A stretch of 6,142 nucleotides of DNA from Bacteroidales bacterium (GTDB lineage: Bacteria > Bacteroidota > Bacteroidia > Bacteroidales > P3). The position numbers and the translations under genes were made by a program. This document shows, piece by piece, positions 1 to 6,087 of the stretch (positions within the stretch are counted from its first letter, which is position 1; each line of letters begins with the position of its first letter). The notes under the pieces were generated by a model that did no database searches, was not told where the DNA came from, and was given only the letters and a program-made list of their open reading frames with translations. The stretch covers positions 1 through 6,142 of the forward strand of contig CAAGNU010000334.1 of NCBI GenBank assembly GCA_900771365.1, in the 5' to 3' direction.

Positions 1-25
1 CTTCTGATGTGTTTTTGTATGCCAT
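1..25 (-). CDS. 5' end of an unidentified minus-strand gene, cut by window edge
   Basis: Only eight codons are visible, reading M-A-Y-K-N-T-S-E from the ATG at 25-23 and running off the left edge. The start is supported by a well-formed Bacteroidetes promoter ending about 25 bases upstream and by a purine-rich stretch (AAAGGGA on the minus strand, positions 38-32) six bases before the ATG. Eight residues are too few to assign a family and I do not recognise them. The gene is divergent from recR and separated from it by the long intergenic region. Confidence 0.6.
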
Positions 26-49
26 ATCAATTCCCTTTCAATTTTTTTG

Positions 50-81
50 CAAAGATACGAAAAATTTCTGACATAACAAAA
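50..81 (-). promoter_or_regulatory. Bacteroidetes-type promoter for the left-edge gene
   Basis: On the minus strand, TTTG at 81-78 (the -33 element) is followed after 20 bases by TATCTTTG at 57-50, which fits the primary Bacteroidetes sigma factor -7 consensus TAnnTTTG. Transcription would begin near position 43 and give a leader of about 18 bases before the ATG at 25. Both elements match and the spacing is in the usual range, so this is the best promoter call in the window. Confidence 0.8.
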
Positions 82-246
82 TGATTAACACTATTTTAAT
101 TTATAGAACTCCCCACAATATTTTTAAATCAAACAAAAAAACTTTCACCCCGCCCCCCAAGCCCCCCTCACTACGCAACCACACAACAACCCCGCCACCC
201 CGCCTGCCCCTATAATGCCTTCGGTATGCCTAAGGAGTGAGTAAGA

Positions 247-268
247 ACTGCATTGCTACTGCATTGCT
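247..268. repeat. 11-bp tandem direct repeat (two copies)
   Basis: ACTGCATTGCT occurs twice without a gap, at 247-257 and 258-268. The following base (A) also matches the start of another unit. The copies are identical. Two copies is the minimum for a tandem repeat and may reflect replication slippage; no function is implied. Confidence 0.8.
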
Positions 269-390
269 ATGAAGCCTCTCCCCACCCCCTACGCACAAAG
301 GCCACCCCCCAAATCGACTCTCCCGCGCCTCCGAAAATAGTTTCGCGGAAGCACGATGACCGAGAGGGCATTTTAAGCGTATCCCCATGC

Positions 391-470
391 AACTATCATG
401 GAATAGGACGCTTATATAAAAATCGTCCTTTTTGAAAGAAACAGCCGTAGCAACTGATTCCATGATAGTT
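391..470. repeat. 14-bp perfect inverted repeat with a hairpin inside
   Basis: AACTATCATGGAAT at 391-404 is the exact reverse complement of 457-470. Allowing one bulged A at 471 and one G-T pair, the arms extend outward to about 387 and 475. Inside lies a second stem, AGGACG at 405-410 with CGTCCT at 424-429, the latter running into a T5 run (429-433). A competing pairing is also possible between AAGCGT (375-380) and ACGCTT (408-413). The 7-mer GCATTTT occurs on both outer sides (368-374 and 482-488). The arrangement could be a miniature transposable element, a dyad binding site or a structured RNA. The sequence does not decide between these. Confidence 0.7.
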
Positions 471-526
471 AGCGTTCATTAGCATTTTTTATTGTTTCTT
501 CAACGCCATTATTCATATTTTTTTTG

Positions 527-534
527 TATTTTTG
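527..534 (+). promoter_or_regulatory. Probable -7 element of the recR promoter
   Basis: TATTTTTG fits the Bacteroidetes -7 consensus TAnnTTTG and lies 26 bases before the recR ATG, giving a leader of about 20 bases. I see no TTG-type -33 element at the expected distance (around 500-510), so the promoter is only half supported. The surrounding T-rich tract raises the chance of a coincidental match. Confidence 0.5.
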
Positions 535-560
535 CAAATCGAAATACATCTCAAACAAGC

Positions 561-1178
561 ATGCAACTGCCCTCTAACACTCTGTCTCAAGCCGTCGAAG
601 CCCTCTCCTCCCTGCCTGGCGTGGGAAAGCGTTCGGCTCTGCGCTTTGCTCTGCATCTGCTCAAGCAGCCTACCGATGAGGTGCTGCAGCTCTCCGAGGC
701 CATCCGCCGCCTCACCACAGACATCCATTATTGCCGTATCTGCCATAGTATCAGCGATGAAGAACTGTGTCCCATCTGCTCCAGCCCCAAACGTGTGCAG
801 AGCATCGTCTGCGTGGTTGAGAACATACAGGACGTAATGGCCATCGAGAACACGCAGCAGTACCGCGGCCTCTACCACGTGCTGGGCGGCGTCATCTCGC
901 CCATCGACGGCGTGGGCATCCGCGACCTCAACATCTCCACGCTCCTTGAACGTGTCCAAAAAGGCATCCCCTCCCCTATCGAGGAGGTCATCCTCGCCCT
1001 GCCCACCACCATGGAGGGCGACACCACCAATTTCTACCTCAACAAGCAGCTGCAACCTATGGGCGTGAAAGTGACCACGATAGCGCGTGGCGTGGCCATA
1101 GGCGACAATCTCGAATATGCCGATGAGATAACGCTCGGACGCTCAATCCTGCACAGAATACCTTTTTCTAACAACTAA
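561..1178 (+). CDS. recR: Recombination mediator protein RecR
   Basis: RecR works with RecO and RecF in the cytoplasm to load RecA on gapped DNA. The 205-residue protein has the normal family length and full architecture. A helix-hairpin-helix region with LPGVGKRSA lies at about residues 18-34. A C4 zinc finger uses C58, C61, C70 and C73. A Toprim domain begins at about residue 81 and includes the acidic VVE (E87). The conserved C-terminal part has ALPTTMEGDTTNFY at 147-159, then ARGVAIGDNLEYADEITLG at 175-193. I chose the ATG at 561 because family homology starts there; an in-frame TTG at 492 would add 23 residues of unrelated, Phe/Tyr-rich sequence and lies upstream of the -7 box. It is first in a plus-strand cluster, 12 bases ahead of the GH3 gene. 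The assignment is secure. Confidence 0.97.
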   Translation: MQLPSNTLSQAVEALSSLPGVGKRSALRFALHLLKQPTDEVLQLSEAIRRLTTDIHYCRICHSISDEELCPICSSPKRVQSIVCVVENIQDVMAIENTQQYRGLYHVLGGVISPIDGVGIRDLNISTLLERVQKGIPSPIEEVILALPTTMEGDTTNFYLNKQLQPMGVKVTTIARGVAIGDNLEYADEITLGRSILHRIPFSNN

Positions 1179-1190
1179 TACATCAAGACT

Positions 1191-2333
1191 ATGAAATACA
1201 AATATTTATTGCTTATCTCCACTATCCTTGGGCTCTCAGCTTGTGCCCAGAAGCCCAACCAGCCTGCCACAGCAAATGCCTCTTCTTCCAAGGAGGAACA
1301 ACAGCTCCGCAAGGACATCGGCGAGATGCTCCTCGTGGGCTTCCGCGGCACGACTATCAATGATAAGAGCACTATCGTTCGCGACATCAGAGACTACCAT
1401 GTGGGCAGCGTGATTCTTTTTGAATATGATGCCCCCACAGGCACCCGCCACCGCAACATCCAGTCTCCCAGCCAAGTGAAGCAGCTTTGCTCCGACCTTC
1501 AGCGTTATGCCAAAGGCAACCTCCTCATCGGCATAGACCAGGAGGGCGGCAACGTTACACGCCTGCGCACCAAGGACGGATTCCCCGCCACCATGACCGC
1601 TCAAGCCTCAGCTGAAGCAGGAGATAAAAGCGTGGAAAATAACGCATTAATCGTGGCCAAAGAGCTGCAGGAGGCCGGCATCAACCTCAACTTTGCCCCC
1701 TGCGTAGATGTGAACGTCAACCCCTCCTGCCCTGTGATTGGGAAGATGGGGCGCAGCTTTTCCGCTAAGCCCGAAAAAGTTGCGCATTTCGCCAAAATAT
1801 GGATTGAGACACAGTCCAAGAAAGGTATCGTCTCGTGCCTCAAGCATTTCCCCGGCCACGGAAGCGCCAAAGGCGACACCCATGCGGGCTTGGTTGATGT
1901 GACCGAGACTTGGACTGCCGATGAACTGATACCCTATCGCGACTTAATCAAAGAGAACAAGGTACAGATGGTGATGGTCGCACACGTCATCAACCGCGAT
2001 CTGGGCGACGACCTCCCCGCCTCCCTCTCCCCTATCATTGTAGGAGAAATGCTCCGCAACGAGCTTGGTTTCAAGGGCGTAGTTGTTACGGACGACCTCG
2101 CCATGGGGGCTATCACCAAGCAGTACGGCTTTGAAGAGGCTCTCAAAATGGCCATCGTGGCAGGCTGCGACCTCCTATGCCTCTCCAACAACGGCACCCA
2201 GTACGACCCCGATATGGTGCCCCAAGCTGTTGAGGCTATCGTGCAGTTCGTGGCTGACGGCGAAATCTCTGCCGAGACCATCCATGCCGCAGCAGAACGC
2301 GTGAGAGCCCTCAAGAAAAATATCAATAAATAG
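1191..2333 (+). CDS. GH3 beta-N-acetylglucosaminidase lipoprotein (NagZ-like)
   Basis: This 380-residue protein begins with a lipoprotein signal peptide: hydrophobic residues 6-17 and lipobox LSAC with Cys18. A Ser/Ala/Asn-rich linker of about 15 residues follows. The remainder is a single GH3 TIM-barrel domain of the NagZ branch: IDQEGGNVTRL at 115-125, GRSFS at 187-191, KHFPGHG at 218-224 followed by D229-T-H231, and TDDLAMGA at 300-307. By family precedent H231 is the acid/base and D301 the nucleophile; D229 would pair with H231. NagZ enzymes remove GlcNAc from muropeptides or chitooligosaccharides. Because this one is lipid-anchored it should act in the periplasm or on the outer membrane, unlike cytoplasmic enterobacterial NagZ. 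It lacks the C-terminal beta-lactamase-like domain that some Bacteroidetes GH3 proteins carry. It is 12 bases after recR and probably cotranscribed. Exact substrate is inferred. Confidence 0.92.
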   Translation: MKYKYLLLISTILGLSACAQKPNQPATANASSSKEEQQLRKDIGEMLLVGFRGTTINDKSTIVRDIRDYHVGSVILFEYDAPTGTRHRNIQSPSQVKQLCSDLQRYAKGNLLIGIDQEGGNVTRLRTKDGFPATMTAQASAEAGDKSVENNALIVAKELQEAGINLNFAPCVDVNVNPSCPVIGKMGRSFSAKPEKVAHFAKIWIETQSKKGIVSCLKHFPGHGSAKGDTHAGLVDVTETWTADELIPYRDLIKENKVQMVMVAHVINRDLGDDLPASLSPIIVGEMLRNELGFKGVVVTDDLAMGAITKQYGFEEALKMAIVAGCDLLCLSNNGTQYDPDMVPQAVEAIVQFVADGEISAETIHAAAERVRALKKNINK

Positions 2334-2400
2334 TATAGCTATCGACACCAAAGAGAAACATATTCGTCTGCATAATATAGCTGTAACCGCGCTACTTTGC

Positions 2401-2856
2401 ATGGTATCAGCCAGTTGTCTATATGCTTACTATCGCCCTCAAGCGCCCAAAGAACTTGTCTGGATAGAGGGGAGCCTACATTATGATGGCAATATTGAAC
2501 GTTTCCCTGGCGCATGGATTGCTCACGCAGAATGCTATGTTAGCTACACCATGCACAAATATCCCGACTTGCTGTTTTACTGCGACTTCGATTCAGACGA
2601 ACTTTTCTATAGTGATCACATCAATGAAGCGCTACAGATAAGCGAAAAAGACTATCGCAAGTTTATCCTTCGAGACAAGCCAATTTTCTCGAACAAAAAC
2701 ACTTACAAAGTCCGTGCATACGCCATAAGGGAAAACGGAAAAATCATTCGAGCCGCCCAACCTCGCGGGGAAGGCTGGCAACTATTGGCTGGAAATCTTT
2801 CTTTAGGACTTTTGATTATTCACTTGATAGTGCTCTTGTACAGAAAACTATCATAG
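2401..2856 (+). CDS. Small two-helix membrane protein of unknown function
   Basis: From the ATG at 2401 the product is 151 residues: a hydrophobic start, a mostly polar region of about 110 residues rich in Tyr and charged residues, and a clear C-terminal transmembrane segment (about 128-147) ending in YRKLS. The inferred topology is N-in/C-in with the central part outside the cytoplasmic membrane. The layout and the motif LVWIEGSLHYDG (19-30) vaguely resemble DUF3592-type proteins, but I cannot assign a family. The start is doubtful. The reading frame is open from 2305, and the upstream codons 2374-2400 (N-I-A-V-T-A-L-L-C) would complete a normal 20-residue helix. No ATG, GTG or TTG occurs between the GH3 stop and 2401 in any plus-strand frame. 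By eye its composition is more A/T-rich than that of recR and the GH3 gene, which may indicate a different origin or weaker selection. Confidence 0.65.
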   Translation: MVSASCLYAYYRPQAPKELVWIEGSLHYDGNIERFPGAWIAHAECYVSYTMHKYPDLLFYCDFDSDELFYSDHINEALQISEKDYRKFILRDKPIFSNKNTYKVRAYAIRENGKIIRAAQPRGEGWQLLAGNLSLGLLIIHLIVLLYRKLS

Positions 2857-2866
2857 AACCAACTCC

Positions 2867-3430
2867 TTAATCGCCAAAGAAAGCGCCTTTGATGGCAAAG
2901 ATGAGGAGGAAGAGCACAGCAATGAGCTGCCATTTCCGCTCGTTCATGGTCTTCTTTTGGCGGCCCATCATGATAGAGAGGTAGCAGAATAGGAACATCA
3001 CAACCATCATGGGGATGGCGGCACGCCATAAGTCGTGTTCTATCAACACTCTAAATCCAAGACCTAAGCCCACGAAGAGCGTGTTCGTGCCCGTGGCGAC
3101 ACCTAAGAGCATTACTGTGCTCAGGCGCGAGATATCATAATAGGTATGCTTCTTCGACTTCTTGCGAAAGGCGGGAAAGAACATTCTTAGAGCCACAGCA
3201 ACCATGAAACCTAGATAGATAAGGTTGTCGATCTCGGGAAGGTCGAACCGCAGCATGTTGCCCAAGAAGATGCCCAAAAGGAGCAGCAGAGTATGCTCCA
3301 GGGCAATAAGGAACGAGAAGGCCATGCCCTTTGTGAGGCGGATGCGGTTCTTCAAAGCACAGGCACGCATAATCACCATAGTGGGGATTGTGAGCGCTAT
3401 CGAGAGGATGATATATTCTATAACTGACAT
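2867..3430 (-). CDS. MntP-like (YebN family) integral membrane protein
   Basis: The 187-residue protein has six hydrophobic segments at about 3-22, 36-58, 68-86, 104-127, 135-156 and 167-184, and a basic loop (FRKKSKKH, 88-95). Length and layout match MntP, the six-helix manganese exporter of the cytoplasmic membrane. Local matches to E. coli MntP, recalled from memory, include the GxGLxF stretch in helix 4 (here VGLGLGF, 120-126) and the MMGR at the end of helix 5 (154-157). The two helix aspartates of MntP do not occur: the position of D16 is P16 and that of D118 is N116. Transport of Mn2+ is therefore uncertain, and I give no gene symbol. It is last in the minus-strand cluster, 19 bases after rsmA, and converges on the small membrane protein with 10 bp between stops. 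Confidence 0.75.
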   Translation of the reverse strand: MSVIEYIILSIALTIPTMVIMRACALKNRIRLTKGMAFSFLIALEHTLLLLLGIFLGNMLRFDLPEIDNLIYLGFMVAVALRMFFPAFRKKSKKHTYYDISRLSTVMLLGVATGTNTLFVGLGLGFRVLIEHDLWRAAIPMMVVMFLFCYLSIMMGRQKKTMNERKWQLIAVLFLLIFAIKGAFFGD

Positions 3431-3449
3431 ATTCTATGATATTTACGTT

Positions 3450-4217
3450 TTACTGAACATGAGATTCGAGAGCCTTTGTGATGGCGACAAAATCGGCCAC
3501 CGAGAGCTGTTCGGCACGCAGAGCCAGCAAATTCTCCGGCACCTTGTCGAGCGGAAGGTTGAGCTGTTTCAGGGCGTTTCGAAGGGTCTTTCGACGTTGG
3601 TTGAAGCCTATCTTCACCACCTTGGTGAAAAGCTGCTCATCACAAGACAGCGCCTGAGTGGTGTTACGGCGAAGCCTGATAACAGCCGACTTGACCTTGG
3701 GAGGCGGGTTGAAGACGTGCTCGTGGACGGTGAAAAGGTACTCGATATCGTAAAAAGCCGAAAGGAGGACGCTGAGGATGCCGTAGGTCTTGCTGCCTGG
3801 CTTGGCCGCAACACGCTCAGCCACTTCCTTTTGGAACATGCCCACCACCTCGGGTATCTGGTTGCGATTGTCGTAAACCTTGAAGAGGATCTGCGAGGAG
3901 ATATTGTAAGGGAAGTTGCCAATCACGGCAAAAGGCTCGCTGAAAAGCTCGTTCAAGTCCAGAGCCAGGAAATCGCCCTCGATGACATGAAGCGTAGGAT
4001 AGTGGTCGTGGAGATAGACAACTGATTCTGTGTCGATTTCGATGGCGTGGAAATCGAGTGCCTCGTTGGCGTGGAGATACTTGGTGAGCACGCCCATGCC
4101 TGGGCCAATCTCCAGCACGTGGGTGGTGGAGCCCGTGAGGCTCTCAGCTATCTGGCGAGCGATGTTCTCATCCTTGAGAAAATGTTGTCCTAAATATTTC
4201 TTGGCACGTACTTCCAT
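3450..4217 (-). CDS. rsmA: 16S rRNA dimethyladenosine transferase RsmA (KsgA)
   Basis: RsmA uses S-adenosylmethionine to dimethylate two adjacent adenines in the helix 45 loop of 16S rRNA (A1518 and A1519 in E. coli numbering) during late 30S maturation. The 255-residue protein has the usual length. In order it shows the N-terminal KKYLGQHFL (6-14), SAM motif I LEIGPGMGVLT (35-45), the acidic E60-I-D after motif I, GDFL (81-84), the catalytic motif IV NFPYN (101-105), and FNPPPKVKSAVIRL (169-182), followed by a C-terminal helical domain with the family's GFNQRRKTLRNAL (204-216). All expected catalytic features are present. The ATG lies three bases after the TPR gene's TAG, so the two are almost certainly cotranscribed. 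Its start context ATAGAATATG is identical to that of the following MntP-like gene. Confidence 0.97.
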   Translation of the reverse strand: MEVRAKKYLGQHFLKDENIARQIAESLTGSTTHVLEIGPGMGVLTKYLHANEALDFHAIEIDTESVVYLHDHYPTLHVIEGDFLALDLNELFSEPFAVIGNFPYNISSQILFKVYDNRNQIPEVVGMFQKEVAERVAAKPGSKTYGILSVLLSAFYDIEYLFTVHEHVFNPPPKVKSAVIRLRRNTTQALSCDEQLFTKVVKIGFNQRRKTLRNALKQLNLPLDKVPENLLALRAEQLSVADFVAITKALESHVQ

Positions 4218-4220
4218 ATT

Positions 4221-6047
4221 CTATTTTTCTGATTTTAAGGCATTATAGCGTTTGCGGGCATAATCTACATAGAGGCTCATGGGATAGTCGAGAATGAGTT
4301 TTTCGTAACACTCTCTGGCCCGTCTGGGGTTGTTGAGACGTTCCTCGTTCAACTGGGCGAGGAGGTAAAGGGCATCATCGGCCAAAATGTCGTCATAATA
4401 CATGTCTACAAGCTGTTGCAATAGCGTGTCGGCCTCGGCATAACGCTGCTGCTTGATGCGGATTTTGGCCTTCTGCATCAGCACCTCATCAAACAGCGGA
4501 TGCGAGAGGGCGCTGTGCGAGACCTCATCAAAGGCCACCCAAGCCGAATCGGTAAGATTGCGATAGAGCAGCAAATCTGCCGCAGCATAGCGTTCCAACA
4601 TCCCGAAAGTGCTGTCTTCCTCCATATTATCGCTGATGAGGAGCGAAAGTTCCATGGCATCGTTGGCGATGAGCTTGCTGGTAGAGGCACGCAGGACGTC
4701 GAGCTGCGACTTGGCCCAAAGGAAATCATGGTTGAAATAGGAAAGCTTGGCATTCTTGAACTTGGCCTGGGATCCGAGCACGTCGTTCTTGTTATCCTTC
4801 TCAACCTGCATATAGAGCAGCGAGGCGTCCCACACCTCACCGGCAAAGAGCAGCAAGTCGCCAAGGGCCAGTTTGGCCTCGTCGCGCTCCTTCTTGGGCA
4901 CTTTCGGCATCTCTATAATGTCATAGAGCATGTCGGCGGCCTGCTGAAGGCTGTCGGCATAATAAGCCGACAAATCGGCATAGTTCCGCATCAGGCACAC
5001 GGTCTGCTCATTCTTGCCCAGTTCATCAAAGGCGGACTCGTATTCGTGGAGCAGCTGTCGCAATTTCTTGTTCTCGATAGGGAAATTATGGTTGATACGG
5101 TCGAATTTCACATCCAGCTCCCCTACCCTTGCGTCAAAGTAGAATGGGCCGTCTTTGCCCTTTTTCGCCACCGTGGCGAAGCATTCCTGCGCCACATCGT
5201 ATGCCTCGTTGGACTGGGCGATGTCGCCCACACGCATCAAAGTCTCGCCACCACGCTCGGCAAAGCGGGCGTCCACAGCCTTGGCCTGCACCATAGCGAA
5301 CTGGAAATCTTTCTGTTGCAACGAGAACCATATCATCATCTCAAGGTATTCCTGACGGTCAGGGTACTTCTGAACTCGGTCCACCAAAGCATCACGCAAG
5401 CCCTCTATGAGCTTCGGGTTGGAGGTATCGCCCAAGATACGCTGTAAAGAAATTTGTATCGAGCCCATCATCCCAGGCGATTTGTCCAAGAGGTCCAGAT
5501 ACTCCTTCATCATAGCCTCGTAGTTGCCCATGCGCTCGTAGAGCGTGGCCAGCTCTGTGACATAGACGAAATTGTTGTGCATCTTCTCGCGGGCATAGAG
5601 GTACGTTTTCACGGCATATTCGGGGTGGCCTGCCGATTCGAGAGCCTGAGTCAGGTCCGATATCTGCTTCGAATCATAGCCTATCTTCTCCACCACGGAC
5701 TCATAGACCTTGGCAGCCTTCTTGCCCTCGCCCCGCTTCTCGTGGAGCGTTCCGAGGTCTACATATAGGTATAAATCCTTAGGGTTCTGCTTGATATGGC
5801 GTTCTACGAGCCTTTCGGCATCCTTATACCGCTCTAACTCCACGTAGGAGCGATAGAGCATCTGGTAATAGAATTTGTTGGGGGCACGCTTGTAGAGGGT
5901 CTCATACAGCTCCGCAGCCTGCTCAAACTCACCATTAGAATAATAGTGCGAAGCAAGCTGTTCCTGCGACTGCTGGGCCGGGCAGCACAGCCACATCGAC
6001 AGAAATAGCATCATACAGACAGCCCGTGCATAGCCAAGTATTCTCAT
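4221..6047 (-). CDS. Exported TPR-repeat protein of unknown specific role
   Basis: The 608-residue protein starts with a signal peptide: R2 and R8, hydrophobic core about 9-21, and a likely cleavage site near PAQQS at 23-27. The two cysteines at 21-22 do not form a standard lipobox, so I favour a periplasmic protein over a lipoprotein. The rest is helical. Recognisable TPR units lie at about 30-58 (HYYSNGEFEQAAELYETL), 60-90, 92-123 and 161-190, and again at 515-605 (RYAEADTLLQQLVDMYYDDI, then a unit ending RRARECYEKLILDYP). The last units resemble the BamD/YbgF-type TPR. The middle (200-500) is more diverged but still helical and repeat-like. TPR arrays bind partner proteins; the partner is not visible here. 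It is first of the minus-strand cluster with rsmA and the MntP-like gene. An intrinsic terminator ends five bases before its ATG. The M1 start is preferred because M12 or M13 would remove the basic n-region. Confidence 0.88.
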   Translation of the reverse strand: MRILGYARAVCMMLFLSMWLCCPAQQSQEQLASHYYSNGEFEQAAELYETLYKRAPNKFYYQMLYRSYVELERYKDAERLVERHIKQNPKDLYLYVDLGTLHEKRGEGKKAAKVYESVVEKIGYDSKQISDLTQALESAGHPEYAVKTYLYAREKMHNNFVYVTELATLYERMGNYEAMMKEYLDLLDKSPGMMGSIQISLQRILGDTSNPKLIEGLRDALVDRVQKYPDRQEYLEMMIWFSLQQKDFQFAMVQAKAVDARFAERGGETLMRVGDIAQSNEAYDVAQECFATVAKKGKDGPFYFDARVGELDVKFDRINHNFPIENKKLRQLLHEYESAFDELGKNEQTVCLMRNYADLSAYYADSLQQAADMLYDIIEMPKVPKKERDEAKLALGDLLLFAGEVWDASLLYMQVEKDNKNDVLGSQAKFKNAKLSYFNHDFLWAKSQLDVLRASTSKLIANDAMELSLLISDNMEEDSTFGMLERYAAADLLLYRNLTDSAWVAFDEVSHSALSHPLFDEVLMQKAKIRIKQQRYAEADTLLQQLVDMYYDDILADDALYLLAQLNEERLNNPRRARECYEKLILDYPMSLYVDYARKRYNALKSEK

Positions 6048-6052
6048 GATAC

Positions 6053-6079
6053 AAAAAAACCGGAAGTTTGCTCCCGGTT
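6053..6079 (-). terminator. Intrinsic terminator after tRNA-Lys
   Basis: On the minus strand, AACCGGGAG pairs with CTTCCGGTT (nine pairs including one G-U; outer limits 6079 and 6058) around a four-base loop CAAA. It is followed directly by a T run reaching 6053. The hairpin begins nine bases after the mature 3' end of the tRNA and is a textbook rho-independent terminator for that transcript. Its U tract ends five bases before the TPR gene's ATG. Confidence 0.88.
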
Positions 6080-6087
6080 GTGTCTTG

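Larger units (their letters stand above)
98..526. other. Long intergenic region with repeats and no convincing gene
   Basis: This stretch separates two divergent genes and holds no credible coding sequence. From about 146 to 330 the plus strand is strongly C-rich and G-poor, with C runs at 148-151, 153-158, 162-167, 190-193, 198-201 and 207-210. From about 368 to 488 it holds several nested inverted repeats. Small reading frames exist on both strands (roughly 253-435 plus and 230-463 minus), but they run through the repeats, are rich in Pro, Cys or His in odd places and show no domain. Both flanking promoters point outward, so this DNA lies upstream of both start sites. It could be an inserted non-autonomous element, an unannotated small-RNA locus or simply relic sequence. 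Confidence 0.6.

Noticed and set aside
405..433. Plus-strand hairpin AGGACG/CGTCCT followed by T5 as an intrinsic terminator
   Set aside because: The stem has only six pairs, the loop is 13 bases and no upstream transcript is known. It is kept only as part of the repeat cluster.
230..463. Possible 77-codon minus-strand gene, with a 60-codon plus-strand frame over the same DNA (253-435)
   Set aside because: Both run through inverted and tandem repeats, show no domain or signal peptide, and lack a promoter in the right place. They look like open frames in an intergenic element.
492..560. N-terminal extension of RecR from a TTG at 492
   Set aside because: The added 23 residues are unlike RecR, the family match begins at the ATG at 561, and the likely -7 element (527-534) lies inside the extension.
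513..1055. 180-codon minus-strand frame opposite recR
   Set aside because: Antisense shadow of a secure gene; Asp/Gly/His-rich translation typical of such shadows.
2393..2399. TACTTTG just before the ATG at 2401 as a -7 promoter element
   Set aside because: It is one base short of TAnnTTTG and lies directly on the start codon, so any transcript would begin inside the gene.
3225..4025. Long plus-strand open frame opposite rsmA and the MntP-like gene
   Set aside because: It is antisense to two well-supported genes and straddles their boundary; no recognisable domain.
4500..5447. Long plus-strand open frame opposite the TPR gene
   Set aside because: It mirrors the codon bias of the TPR gene on the other strand and has no recognisable domain or start signals.
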